Shown in pieces: positions 51,127 to 58,309 of a stretch of DNA of 64,000 nucleotides. Origin of the DNA: Actinomadura rayongensis. GTDB taxonomy: Bacteria > Actinomycetota > Actinomycetes > Streptosporangiales > Streptosporangiaceae. Both the position numbers and the translations under genes were made by a program. A model generated the notes under the pieces. The model was not told where the DNA came from. It saw nothing but the letters and a program-made list of their open reading frames with translations, and made no database searches. Every line of letters begins with the position of its first letter. The stretch's first letter is position 1. Location: NCBI RefSeq assembly GCF_009831215.1, contig NZ_WUTW01000008.1, forward strand, positions 186,001 through 250,000. Reading direction: 5' to 3'.

Positions 51127-51954
51127 ATGCTGAAGCTGACGACGCGGCGCGACGTCGACCCCGAAGGCCGCATGCCGCTCATGGAGCACCTCCGCGAGCT
51201 GCGCAACCGGCTGGTCAAGGCGATCCTCGCCCTCGCCGCCGGCGCGGTCGTGGCGTGGCTGTTCTTCGACCCCATCTGGGACTTCGTCAAGGAGCCCTAC
51301 ACCAAGGTCCCCGCCGAGCACTGCATCAACCGGCACTGCGACCTGGTCGTCCACGGGCCGTTCGACGGGTTCTTCATCCACCTCAAGGTCGCGCTGATGG
51401 TCGGCGCGGTCCTGTCGTCTCCAGTGTGGCTGTACCAGCTGTGGGCGTTCGTCGCGCCCGGCCTGTACCGGCGCGAGCGCCGCTGGACGTACACGTTCAT
51501 GGCCGCGGCGATCCCGCTGTTCCTCGTCGGCGCGGGCCTGGCCTACGTCACGATGGACAAGGGCCTGCGGCTGCTCGTCGGGCTCGCGCCCGGCGACACG
51601 CTCGTCCTCATCGGCATCCAGGACTACCTGTCCTACGCGCAGGCGATGCTGCTGATCTTCGGGTTGACGTTCGAGCTGCCGCTGTTCGTCGTCATCCTCA
51701 ACCTCGCCGGGGTGCTGCGCTTCCGGACGCTCATGCGCACCCAGCGGTTCACGATCTTCGGGCTGTTCGTGTTCGCGGCCGTCGCGACCCCGAGCGCGGA
51801 CCCGTTCACGATGCTGGCGCTCGCGCTCCCGACCGTCCTGCTGTACGAGGTCGCGGTGCTGCTCACCTACTTCAACGACCGCCGCCGCGACCGCAGGCCC
51901 GACCCCTACGACGGGCTGAGCGACGACGAGGCGTCCCCGCTCGAACTCGACTGA
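51127..51954 (+). CDS. tatC: Sec-independent protein translocase subunit TatC
   Basis: TatC is the receptor that recognises twin-arginine signal peptides. The 275-residue protein has six transmembrane segments and the conserved cytoplasmic N-terminal MPLMEHLRELRNRL. The first periplasmic loop contains a CINRHC cysteine pair; later come LWAFVAPGLYRRERR with the FxxPGL-type motif, and a conserved glutamate in GLTFELPLFV. It co-transcribes with tatA. Confidence 0.96.
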   Translation: MLKLTTRRDVDPEGRMPLMEHLRELRNRLVKAILALAAGAVVAWLFFDPIWDFVKEPYTKVPAEHCINRHCDLVVHGPFDGFFIHLKVALMVGAVLSSPVWLYQLWAFVAPGLYRRERRWTYTFMAAAIPLFLVGAGLAYVTMDKGLRLLVGLAPGDTLVLIGIQDYLSYAQAMLLIFGLTFELPLFVVILNLAGVLRFRTLMRTQRFTIFGLFVFAAVATPSADPFTMLALALPTVLLYEVAVLLTYFNDRRRDRRPDPYDGLSDDEASPLELD

Positions 51955-52027
51955 CGGGCCGATCCCGGCGAAGGGAAACCGGGCCCGGAGTGCGTATCGG
52001 GCCGGTCGAAACCGTAGGCTCGAAACC

Positions 52028-54793
52028 ATGACCACCCCCGACACGCAGTCGGCCGACCCGTCACCCGCCGAGCGCTACGCCGCACACCGCGCCCGCACGG
52101 CCGGGAACGGTCCCGCGCTGCTGGACTTCCGAACCCTCTACGACTTCGAGCTGGACGCGTTCCAGATCGAGGCGTGCCGCGCCCTGGAGGCCGGCAGCGG
52201 GGTCCTCGTCGCGGCCCCCACCGGGTCCGGGAAGACCATCGTCGGGGAGTTCGCCGTCCACCTGGCCCTCGCCGCGGGCGCCAAGTGCTTCTACACCACG
52301 CCGATCAAGGCGCTGTCCAACCAGAAGTACGCCGACCTCGTCCGCCGGTACGGGCCCGACCGGGTCGGGCTGCTGACCGGCGACAACAGCGTGAACGGCG
52401 AGGCGCCGATCGTCGTCATGACGACCGAGGTCCTGCGGAACATGCTGTACGCGGGGTCCTCGACGCTGGCGGGGCTGGCGTTCGTGGTCATGGACGAGGT
52501 CCACTACCTCGCCGACCGGTTCCGCGGGGCCGTGTGGGAAGAAGTGATCATCCACGTGCCGGAGTCGGTGCGGATCGTGGCGCTGTCGGCGACGGTCAGC
52601 AACGCCGAGGAGTTCGGCGAGTGGCTGCAGGCCGTCCGCGGCGACACCGCCGTCATCGTGGACGAGCACCGGCCCGTCCCGCTGTTCCAGCACATGCTGG
52701 TCGGCACCCGCCTGTACGACCTGTTCGTGGAGACCGGCAAGGGCAAGGACCGGCAGGGCCGCCTCAACCCGCAGCTCCAGCGGCTCGCCGTGGAGGAGGT
52801 CCGCCGCGCGAAGGTCAACCAGGGCCGCCGCACCGGGCACCGCCGCGCGCCGCGCCCGCAGCGGTTCCGGCTGCCGCTGCGCCCCGACGTCATCGCTCGG
52901 CTGGACCGGGCCGGGCTGCTGCCCGCGATCACGTTCATCTTCAGCCGCGCCGGGTGCGACGCGGCCGTCCAGCAGTGCCTGCACGCCGGGCTGCGCCTCA
53001 CCTCCCGCGAGGAGTCGGAGGAGATCCGCGCGCACGTCGAGCTGCGGACCGCCGACATCCCGCCCGAGGACCTGCGGATCCTCGGGTACGCCGACTTCCT
53101 CGCCGGGCTGGAGCGCGGCGTCGCCGCCCACCACGCCGGGATGCTGCCGACGTTCAAGGAGATCGTGGAGGAGCTGTTCACACGCGGGCTGATCCGCGCG
53201 GTGTTCGCCACCGAGACCCTCGCGCTCGGGATCAACATGCCCGCGCGGACCGTCGTGATCGAAAAGCTCGACAAGTGGAACGGCGAGGCCCACGTCAACC
53301 TCACCCCCGGGGAGTACACCCAGCTCACCGGGCGCGCCGGACGGCGCGGGATCGACGTGGAGGGCCACGCCGTCGTCGTGTGGAACCCGAGCGTGGACCC
53401 GGCGTCGGCGGCGGGGCTGGCGGGCGCGCGGACGTACCCGCTGAACTCCAGTTTCCGGCCGTCCTACAACATGGCCGTGAACCTCGTCGGCGCGGTCGGC
53501 GCCGAGCGGGCCCGCACGCTGCTGGAGGAGTCGTTCGCGCAGTTCCAGGCCGACCGCGCCGTCGTCGGCCTGGCCCGGCAGGTCCGCAAGAACGAGGAGG
53601 CCCTCGCCGGGTACGCCAAGGCCGCCGAGTGCGACCGGGGCGACTTCATGGAGTACGCCGCGATGCGCCGCGCCCTGTCGGACCGGGAGGCCGCCGCGTC
53701 CCGCGAGCGGTCCCAGACGCGCCGCGCCGAGGCCGCGCGGTCCCTGGAGCACCTGCGGCCCGGGGACGTGATCCTGGTGCCGTCCGGGCGCCGCTCCGGG
53801 CTCGCCGTGGTGCTGGACGCCGGGGTCGGGCGCCGCTCGGACGGCCCGGCGCCGCTCGTGCTGACGTCCGCGCGGTCGGTGCAGCGGCTGTCGATCCAGG
53901 ACTTCCCGCGCGCGGTCGAGCCGGTCGCGCGGATCCGGGTGCCGAAGTCGTTCAGCCCCCGCAACCCGCAGGACCGCCGGGACCTGGCCGCGACGCTGCG
54001 CGCGCAGGTCCCCGACGACGTCCGGGAGCGGCGCCGCGGACGCGACGCGCCCGGCGGGGACGACGCCGAGATCGGGCGGCTGCGCGCCGACCTGCGCGCC
54101 CACCCCGTCCACGCGTGCCCCGAGCGCGAGGACCACGCCCGCTGGGCCGAGCGGTACTTCCGCCTCGAACGCGACACCGAGCAGCTCCGCCGCCGCGTCG
54201 AGGGCCGCTCCCAGGTGATCGCGCGGACGTTCGACCGCGTCACGGCCGTCCTGGAGCAGCTCGGCTACCTCGACGGCGGCGCCGTCACCGACGACGGCCG
54301 CCGCCTCGGCCGCATCTACAGCGAGCTGGACCTGCTCACCGCCGAGAGCCTGCGCGCGGGCCTGTGGGAGCGGCTGGACCCCGCCGAGCTGGCCGCGTGC
54401 GTGTCGGCGCTGGTGTTCGAGTCCCGCCAGCCCGACGACGCCGCGCCGCCGCGCAGCCCGTCGGGGAAGGTGTCGGACGCGCTGGAGGCGATGGTGCGGC
54501 TCTGGCGGACCCTGTCGAACGTCGAGCGCGACAACCAGGTGTCGTTCCTGCGCGAGCCCGACCTCGGGCTGGCGTGGACGGCGTACCGGTGGGCCAAGGG
54601 CGACGACCTGGACGAGGTCCTGCTCGACGCCGGGCTGACCGCCGGGGACTTCGTCCGCGCCGTGAAGCAGCTCCTGGACCTGCTCGGCCAGATCGCCGAC
54701 GCGTCGCCGCCGAACGGTCACGTCCGGACCACGGCGCGCAAGGCGATGGACGCGATGCGCCGCGGCGTCGTCGCCTACTCGTCGGTCACCTGA
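52028..54793 (+). CDS. helY: DEAD/DEAH-box RNA helicase HelY (Ski2/Mtr4-like)
   Basis: HelY is the actinobacterial Ski2-like superfamily 2 helicase. The 921-residue protein shows Walker A APTGSGKT (63-70), TTPIKALSNQK (motif Ia), DEVH (156-159), SATVSN (motif III), FATETLALGINMPARTVV (motif V) and QLTGRAGRRG (motif VI), then an alpha-helical C-terminal region of about 400 residues. Probably involved in RNA turnover. TAGGCT (52015-52020) precedes the ATG by 7 nt. The same order tatA-tatC-helY occurs in mycobacteria. Confidence 0.95.
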   Translation: MTTPDTQSADPSPAERYAAHRARTAGNGPALLDFRTLYDFELDAFQIEACRALEAGSGVLVAAPTGSGKTIVGEFAVHLALAAGAKCFYTTPIKALSNQKYADLVRRYGPDRVGLLTGDNSVNGEAPIVVMTTEVLRNMLYAGSSTLAGLAFVVMDEVHYLADRFRGAVWEEVIIHVPESVRIVALSATVSNAEEFGEWLQAVRGDTAVIVDEHRPVPLFQHMLVGTRLYDLFVETGKGKDRQGRLNPQLQRLAVEEVRRAKVNQGRRTGHRRAPRPQRFRLPLRPDVIARLDRAGLLPAITFIFSRAGCDAAVQQCLHAGLRLTSREESEEIRAHVELRTADIPPEDLRILGYADFLAGLERGVAAHHAGMLPTFKEIVEELFTRGLIRAVFATETLALGINMPARTVVIEKLDKWNGEAHVNLTPGEYTQLTGRAGRRGIDVEGHAVVVWNPSVDPASAAGLAGARTYPLNSSFRPSYNMAVNLVGAVGAERARTLLEESFAQFQADRAVVGLARQVRKNEEALAGYAKAAECDRGDFMEYAAMRRALSDREAAASRERSQTRRAEAARSLEHLRPGDVILVPSGRRSGLAVVLDAGVGRRSDGPAPLVLTSARSVQRLSIQDFPRAVEPVARIRVPKSFSPRNPQDRRDLAATLRAQVPDDVRERRRGRDAPGGDDAEIGRLRADLRAHPVHACPEREDHARWAERYFRLERDTEQLRRRVEGRSQVIARTFDRVTAVLEQLGYLDGGAVTDDGRRLGRIYSELDLLTAESLRAGLWERLDPAELAACVSALVFESRQPDDAAPPRSPSGKVSDALEAMVRLWRTLSNVERDNQVSFLREPDLGLAWTAYRWAKGDDLDEVLLDAGLTAGDFVRAVKQLLDLLGQIADASPPNGHVRTTARKAMDAMRRGVVAYSSVT

Positions 54794-54830
54794 CGGCCGC
54801 CGGCGGCCGTCCTCACCGAAGGAGCCCCCC

Positions 54831-55691
54831 GTGACCTCCCCCTCCCGCCGGGACGGCGCGTTGCTGGCCATCAGCGACGTGCACACGGCATTCGAGGAGA
54901 ACCGCGCCGTGGTGGACGGGATCCGTCCCGGCTCGCCCGACGACTGGCTGATCGTCGCCGGGGACGTCGCCGAGCGCGCCGCCGACGTCGAGGCGACCCT
55001 GACGCTGCTGGCGGGCCGCTTCGCGCACGTCGTGTGGACGCCCGGCAACCACGAGCTGTGGACGACGCCCGGCGACCCGTGCGACCTGCGCGGCGAGGCC
55101 CGCTACCGGCACCTGGTCGAGGTGTGCCGCCGCCTCGGCGTCAGCACCCCCGAGGACCCCTACCCGGTGTGGACGGGCCCCGGCGGGCCGGTGACGGTCG
55201 CGCCGCTGTTCGTCCTCTACGACTACACCTTCCGCCGCGACGGGATCACGTCCAAGAAGGCGGCGCTGGAACGCGCGCACGAGTCCGGGGTCGTCTGCAC
55301 CGACGAGGTGTACCTCAGTCCCGAGCCGTTCGCGTCGGCCGACGACTGGTGCCGCGACCGCGTCGCCAGGACCGAGGCGATGCTCGACGCCCGGGACCCG
55401 TCGCTCCCGACCGTGCTGGTCAACCATTTCCCGCTGGTGCGCGACCCCACGCGGATTCTGCGGTACCCCGATTTCGCGCTCTGGTGCGGGACCGAGGCCA
55501 CCGCCGACTGGCATGTTCGTTATCGGGCTAGTGCCGTCGTTTACGGGCATCTGCACATTCCGCGGACCACGTGGCACGACGGAGTGCGTTTCGAGGAAGT
55601 CTCCCTGGGATACCCGCGCGAATGGCGTTCCCGGCCCGCCGGTCCCGCCCGGCCCCGGCAGATCCTTCCCGTCCCGGAGCAGACTTCCTGA
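54831..55691 (+). CDS. Calcineurin-like metallophosphoesterase
   Basis: A 286-residue binuclear metallophosphoesterase. All core motifs are present: SDVHTAF, VAGDVAE, TPGNHE, VNHFPL and YGHLH, giving the metal ligands D, H, D, N, H, H. No signal peptide or membrane segment is seen, so it acts in the cytoplasm on an unidentified phosphoester, possibly a cyclic nucleotide. It begins with GTG 38 bp after helY. The last 250 bases are less GC-rich than the rest. Confidence 0.9.
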   Translation: MTSPSRRDGALLAISDVHTAFEENRAVVDGIRPGSPDDWLIVAGDVAERAADVEATLTLLAGRFAHVVWTPGNHELWTTPGDPCDLRGEARYRHLVEVCRRLGVSTPEDPYPVWTGPGGPVTVAPLFVLYDYTFRRDGITSKKAALERAHESGVVCTDEVYLSPEPFASADDWCRDRVARTEAMLDARDPSLPTVLVNHFPLVRDPTRILRYPDFALWCGTEATADWHVRYRASAVVYGHLHIPRTTWHDGVRFEEVSLGYPREWRSRPAGPARPRQILPVPEQTS

Positions 55692-55770
55692 ACCGGGCGA
55701 ACCGTGCGTCTCGTTCCCGGGTGACAAAAAGGAATGCGGTTCCGCGGCCCCGGGGACGAGAACGCGAAAA

Positions 55771-55797
55771 GGGCCGGGTGATCGAGTCACCCGGCCC
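55771..55797 (-). terminator. Terminator of the lsr2 operon
   Basis: An 11-bp perfect stem (55771-55781 with 55787-55797) and 5-nt loop, followed on the minus strand by TTTTCGCG, lies 54 bp after the lsr2 stop. It probably also serves the convergent phosphoesterase gene. Confidence 0.85.
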
Positions 55798-55851
55798 TGG
55801 TGCGTCCGCCGCCGGCGCCGCGCCGGGCGGATCAGGGGATGTGCCGCCCGA

Positions 55852-56181
55852 TCAGTGGACGGCGTCGTACTGCTCGATCACGGTCGCCGGAATGCGCCCG
55901 CGCTCGTTGACCTTGATGCCCTGTGACTTCGCCCACTCGCGAATCTCGGCGGAGCGCTCGCGGTTGTTCTGCGTCCGCACGGGACGCCCGCCCTTGGCGG
56001 CCTTCGGACGGGCGCGCCGGGCGTTCTGGACGAACGGTCCCAGATCCGCGCGGAGCTGCGCGGCGTTCTTCTTGCTCAGGTCGATCTCGTAGGGGACGCC
56101 GTCGAGCGCGAAGCTGACCGTCTCGTCCGCCTGTCCGCCGTCGATGTCGTCGACGAGGAGAACCTCGACCTTCTGTGCCAT
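55852..56181 (-). CDS. lsr2: Nucleoid-associated protein Lsr2
   Basis: Lsr2 is the H-NS-like xenogeneic silencer that binds AT-rich DNA. The 109-residue protein has the N-terminal oligomerisation domain (MAQKVEVLLVDDIDGG...) and the C-terminal DNA-binding helix pair EIREWAKSQGIKVNERGRIP. The RGR inserts in the AT minor groove. It has standard length. The ATG follows AAGGGAG, only 15 bp behind the paralogue upstream, so both are co-transcribed. Confidence 0.96.
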   Translation of the reverse strand: MAQKVEVLLVDDIDGGQADETVSFALDGVPYEIDLSKKNAAQLRADLGPFVQNARRARPKAAKGGRPVRTQNNRERSAEIREWAKSQGIKVNERGRIPATVIEQYDAVH

Positions 56182-56196
56182 GCGGGGACTCCCTTG

Positions 56197-56556
56197 TTAT
56201 GCATCCGGCTTGGCGTCCGGATGTGCCTCGATGAACGCAGCATAGACCTCATCGGAGATTTTGCCACGCTCGGAGACTTCGACACCGGCGGACTTCGCCC
56301 ATTCCCGGACGTCGCCGTTGGTGTATCCCTTGACCTTCGCGGCCGAGGCGCTTCTGCGTCCCTTACCTGCGGCCTTCACCTCGTTCGCCTTGGCCAGGAA
56401 CAGCTCCAGCGTTTCCAGCGCCTCCCGCAGGCGCTTGTCGTTCTCATCGCCGAGGTCGATCGTGAACGTGCGGTCCAGCACGCCGAAGTCCCGCTTGGCG
56501 ACGTCGCTCCCTTCGGAGCCGTCGATGTCGTCTACCCGAATGACCTTCTCGGCCAT
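56197..56556 (-). CDS. Divergent Lsr2 paralogue
   Basis: This 119-residue Lsr2-family protein starts MAEKVIRVDDIDGSEGSD, lacking the LLVDDIDGG form, and has a longer linker (GKGRRSASAAKVKG). The C-terminal domain DVREWAKSAGVEVSERGKIS carries RGK in place of the usual RGR, so DNA affinity or sequence preference may differ. It precedes the canonical lsr2 in one operon. It may modulate Lsr2 by hetero-oligomerisation; that is inference. Confidence 0.9.
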   Translation of the reverse strand: MAEKVIRVDDIDGSEGSDVAKRDFGVLDRTFTIDLGDENDKRLREALETLELFLAKANEVKAAGKGRRSASAAKVKGYTNGDVREWAKSAGVEVSERGKISDEVYAAFIEAHPDAKPDA

Positions 56557-56740
56557 GTGCGCTCTGTCTTCCTTCCCTCGCCGTTGCGGCGGTCCGACCG
56601 TAGCGGATTGCCCGGAGCGCGCCGCCGCGAACCGGGCGCGATCTCCGGAATGGTGGTGTTCTTTACCCTCCGCCGCGGCCATTGCCGCCATAAGCCGGGC
56701 ACCGCCCGGCCCCGCCATTCTCCCGTCCCGGCGGACCGGC

Positions 56741-56780
56741 CGAGCCCGCCCGCGCCCGCCCGCGCCCGCCCGCGCCCGCG
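56741..56780 (+). repeat. 10-bp GC tandem repeat
   Basis: Four near-identical copies of CGCGCCCGCC (the first with A for C, the last ending CG) occupy 56741-56780 in the 320-bp gap upstream of the lsr2 paralogue. No gene is apparent in the gap 56557-56880; it also includes the 56811-56844 hairpin. Confidence 0.75.
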
Positions 56781-56810
56781 TGCCGGCGCGGTCCGGGGGC
56801 CGGACGGGGC

Positions 56811-56844
56811 GGGACCCCGGGCGTTTCCCACGCACCGGGGTCCC
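56811..56844 (-). terminator. Hairpin downstream of the permuted tRNA-like pair
   Basis: GGGACCCCGG (56811-56820) pairs perfectly with CCGGGGTCCC (56835-56844), and GCGT/ACGC inside the loop add four more pairs. On the minus strand it follows the second tRNA-like unit by about 60 nt and may terminate that transcript; no U-run is present. Confidence 0.6.
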
Positions 56845-56901
56845 TGAAGGGTTCGTCGTCCTGCGCACGCGCGGCCCGCGCGACGGGTCAGTCTGAGTCT
56901 T

Positions 56902-56971
56902 CCGCCGCGTGCTTCCGTTGCACCATCGGGCCAAGGGGGCCCGAGCCGGATTCGAACCGGCACCTCGACGG
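56902..56971 (-). tRNA. Circularly permuted tRNA-like unit B (3' half before 5' half)
   Basis: Read on the minus strand. A possible anticodon-stem 3' strand (56966-56971) and a 4-nt variable loop AGGT come first. The T arm GCCGG-TTCGAAT-CCGGC (56961-56945) and the 3' acceptor strand TCGGGCC (56944-56938) follow. After only CCCTT come the 5' acceptor strand GGCCCGA (56932-56926), TG at positions 8-9, and a canonical D arm GTGC-AACGGAA-GCAC (56923-56909). G26 and the anticodon-stem 5' strand CGGCGG (56907-56902) close the unit. All stems of a class I tRNA are satisfied if the two halves are joined in the anticodon loop. That loop cannot be read: no uridine sits at position 33. No CCA is encoded. 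Confidence 0.65.
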
Positions 56972-57041
56972 CCGTCCGCCCGTCCGTCGGTCCGCGACGA
57001 TCGACGACCTGCTGATTCTGGAGCGAGAGCCTGAGTTTGCT

Positions 57042-57118
57042 CGCGGCTGCCTCTGCCCGTTGGGCCATCCCGGCGCGAAGGGCCGGGAGGGGGACTCGAA
57101 CCCCCACTGGACACCGCG
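57042..57118 (-). tRNA. Circularly permuted tRNA-like unit A (3' half before 5' half)
   Basis: Minus strand order: candidate anticodon-stem 3' strand CGCGGT (57118-57113), 7-nt variable region, T arm GGGGG-TTCGAGT-CCCCC (57105-57089), 3' acceptor strand TCCCGGC (57088-57082), spacer CCTTCGC. The second half is the 5' acceptor strand GCCGGGA (57074-57068), TG, a Leu-like D arm with 3-bp stem (GCC...GGC, 57065-57049 region), then GCCGCG (57047-57042), which pairs with CGCGGT. Acceptor pairing is 7/7 and differs in sequence from unit B. As in B, the anticodon loop is undefined. The unit lies 85-160 nt after the stop of the 57203-57934 gene on the same strand. Confidence 0.65.
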
Positions 57119-57149
57119 TGGTTCAGTCTGACGTCTCAGTTTCAGCGTC

Positions 57150-57190
57150 GCGCCCCGTTCCCGGGGCGCACCCCCGCGCTCCAGCGGGGG
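57150..57190 (-). other. Two adjacent GC hairpins before unit A
   Basis: CCCCCGC/GCGGGGG (57171-57177 with 57184-57190) and GCGCCCC/GGGGCGC (57150-57156 with 57163-57169) are two 7-bp stems. They lie between the stop of the upstream minus-strand gene and the first tRNA-like half. They could be that gene's terminator or a structured leader of the permuted RNA. Confidence 0.6.
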
Positions 57191-57202
57191 AGTCTCATCC
57201 TC

Positions 57203-57934
57203 TCAGCCGAGCAGGTAGCCGAAGACCGCCTCGCCGACGGTCTGGTCGGTCACCTCGAACGCGTTGGCCTCCTCGCGGGCGAACTTCACCGCGCGGGCGA
57301 GCGCGTCGGCGCGCTCCAGCAGCTCGTTGACGCGCCGCGCGGGCAGCGCGCCGGAGAACTTCACGGTCGTCCAGTGGCCGACGGCGACGTCCTCGTAGAA
57401 CACCTCGACCTGGGCCGGGTGCTTGTCGGTCGCCTCCGCCTTGACGTGGTTGAACGGCACCTTCTTGGTCTTCAGCGTCCGGACCGGGTCGGTCTTCCAC
57501 GCGTCGCTCGAGGCGTCGAACGACCAGTTCTCGGCGGCGTCCAGCACCGGCAGCCGCTCCAGCAGGTTCCGCACCTCGGCGAGCTGCTTCTCCAGGAACA
57601 GCAGGTAGGTGACGGGCACGTCGCGCAGCAGCGCGCGGCCGTCGACCACGACGTCGGCGCGGGCCTCGCAGTTGGCGCGGTCCTTGGTGGCCGTGACGTC
57701 GAACAGCCGGGTGAGGGCCGCGGCGGCGGTGCGCAGGACGTCCTCGCCCTTGACCTGCACGCGGGTCGACTCGGGCGGGAACTGGTCGCCGTCCTCGTCC
57801 TTCGGCTGGTACACGCGGGAGATCCCCGACAGCAGCGGCTGCTTCTGGACGAGCTGCCCCGCCTCGGCCAGCTCGCGCTGGGCGCGGGCGCGGACGCCCT
57901 TCTCGACGGCGATGATCTGGTTCAGCTTCGGCAT
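57203..57934 (-). CDS. Conserved actinobacterial protein of unknown function next to the tRNA-like units
   Basis: A 243-residue cytoplasmic protein beginning MPKLNQIIAVEKGV. I recognise it as a conserved hypothetical family common in Streptomyces and relatives (I believe DUF7873; unverified). It is rich in charged helices and ordered beta segments: STRVQVKGEDVLR, RLFDVTATKDRANCEARADVVVDG, PVTYLLFLEKQL, WTTVKFSGALPARRVNELL. No nucleotide-binding or catalytic motif stands out. A GGGAGG site precedes the ATG. The permuted tRNA-like units follow on the same strand and may share its transcript, so an RNA-related role is a reasonable but untested idea. Confidence 0.8.
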   Translation of the reverse strand: MPKLNQIIAVEKGVRARAQRELAEAGQLVQKQPLLSGISRVYQPKDEDGDQFPPESTRVQVKGEDVLRTAAAALTRLFDVTATKDRANCEARADVVVDGRALLRDVPVTYLLFLEKQLAEVRNLLERLPVLDAAENWSFDASSDAWKTDPVRTLKTKKVPFNHVKAEATDKHPAQVEVFYEDVAVGHWTTVKFSGALPARRVNELLERADALARAVKFAREEANAFEVTDQTVGEAVFGYLLG

Positions 57935-58089
57935 CGCGCCTCCCCTCGGTGTCCCCGGAACGGTAAGTGATCTTCGGCAGGCCGCGCACCCGGTTTTCGG
58001 ACGGAAGGTTTGGACCGGGGCGTCCGGGACATCCTGCGGGGGCGCCTCGGGGGAGAACGGCGCACCCGATCCGGCACCCGGAGGCCGTC

Positions 58090-58272
58090 ATGCTCGCTCT
58101 CGCCGCCGCGTTCGTCTTCGCGCTCGCGCTGCTGTTCGACCTCGCCGACCTGTCCAGCGGGTCGGTCGGCGTGCAGACGCTGGTCGTGCTCGGCCTGCTG
58201 CTGCTCGCCCTGGAGATGGCGGGGGTGGGCCCGGCGCGGCGCGCCGCGTGGCCGCGCCGCCGCCGTCGCTGA
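58090..58272 (+). CDS. Small two-helix membrane protein
   Basis: A 60-residue protein with two hydrophobic helices (ALAAAFVFALALLFDLA and QTLVVLGLLLLALEMAG) and a strongly basic tail RRAAWPRRRRR. The ATG at 58090 has GGAGG five nt upstream, which is why I accept it despite its size. Its stop codon begins the shared 18-bp motif at 58270. It diverges from the 57203-57934 gene. Function unknown. Confidence 0.6.
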   Translation: MLALAAAFVFALALLFDLADLSSGSVGVQTLVVLGLLLLALEMAGVGPARRAAWPRRRRR

Positions 58273-58287
58273 TCTACAATGTAAAGG
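58270..58287 (+). promoter_or_regulatory. 18-bp motif TGATCTACAATGTAAAGG (copy 2)
   Basis: Identical to 43593-43610 except for one base (T for C in the centre), and here the core reads TACA-A-TGTA, a better palindrome. It overlaps the stop of the small membrane-protein gene and lies 22 bp past the 3' end of the Crp-family gene, so its target is unclear. Confidence 0.5.
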
Positions 58288-58309
58288 CGCGCGGCGGTCG
58301 GCGCTCACG

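Noticed and set aside
56741-56780. CRISPR-like array
   Set aside because: The units are 10 bp with no spacers and no cas genes are present; it is a simple GC tandem repeat.
56938-57074. One ordinary tRNA running from 5' half A to T arm B
   Set aside because: Acceptor strands GCCGGGA and TCGGGCC do not pair, while each pairs perfectly with its neighbour in the permuted order; the gap would also be far too long.
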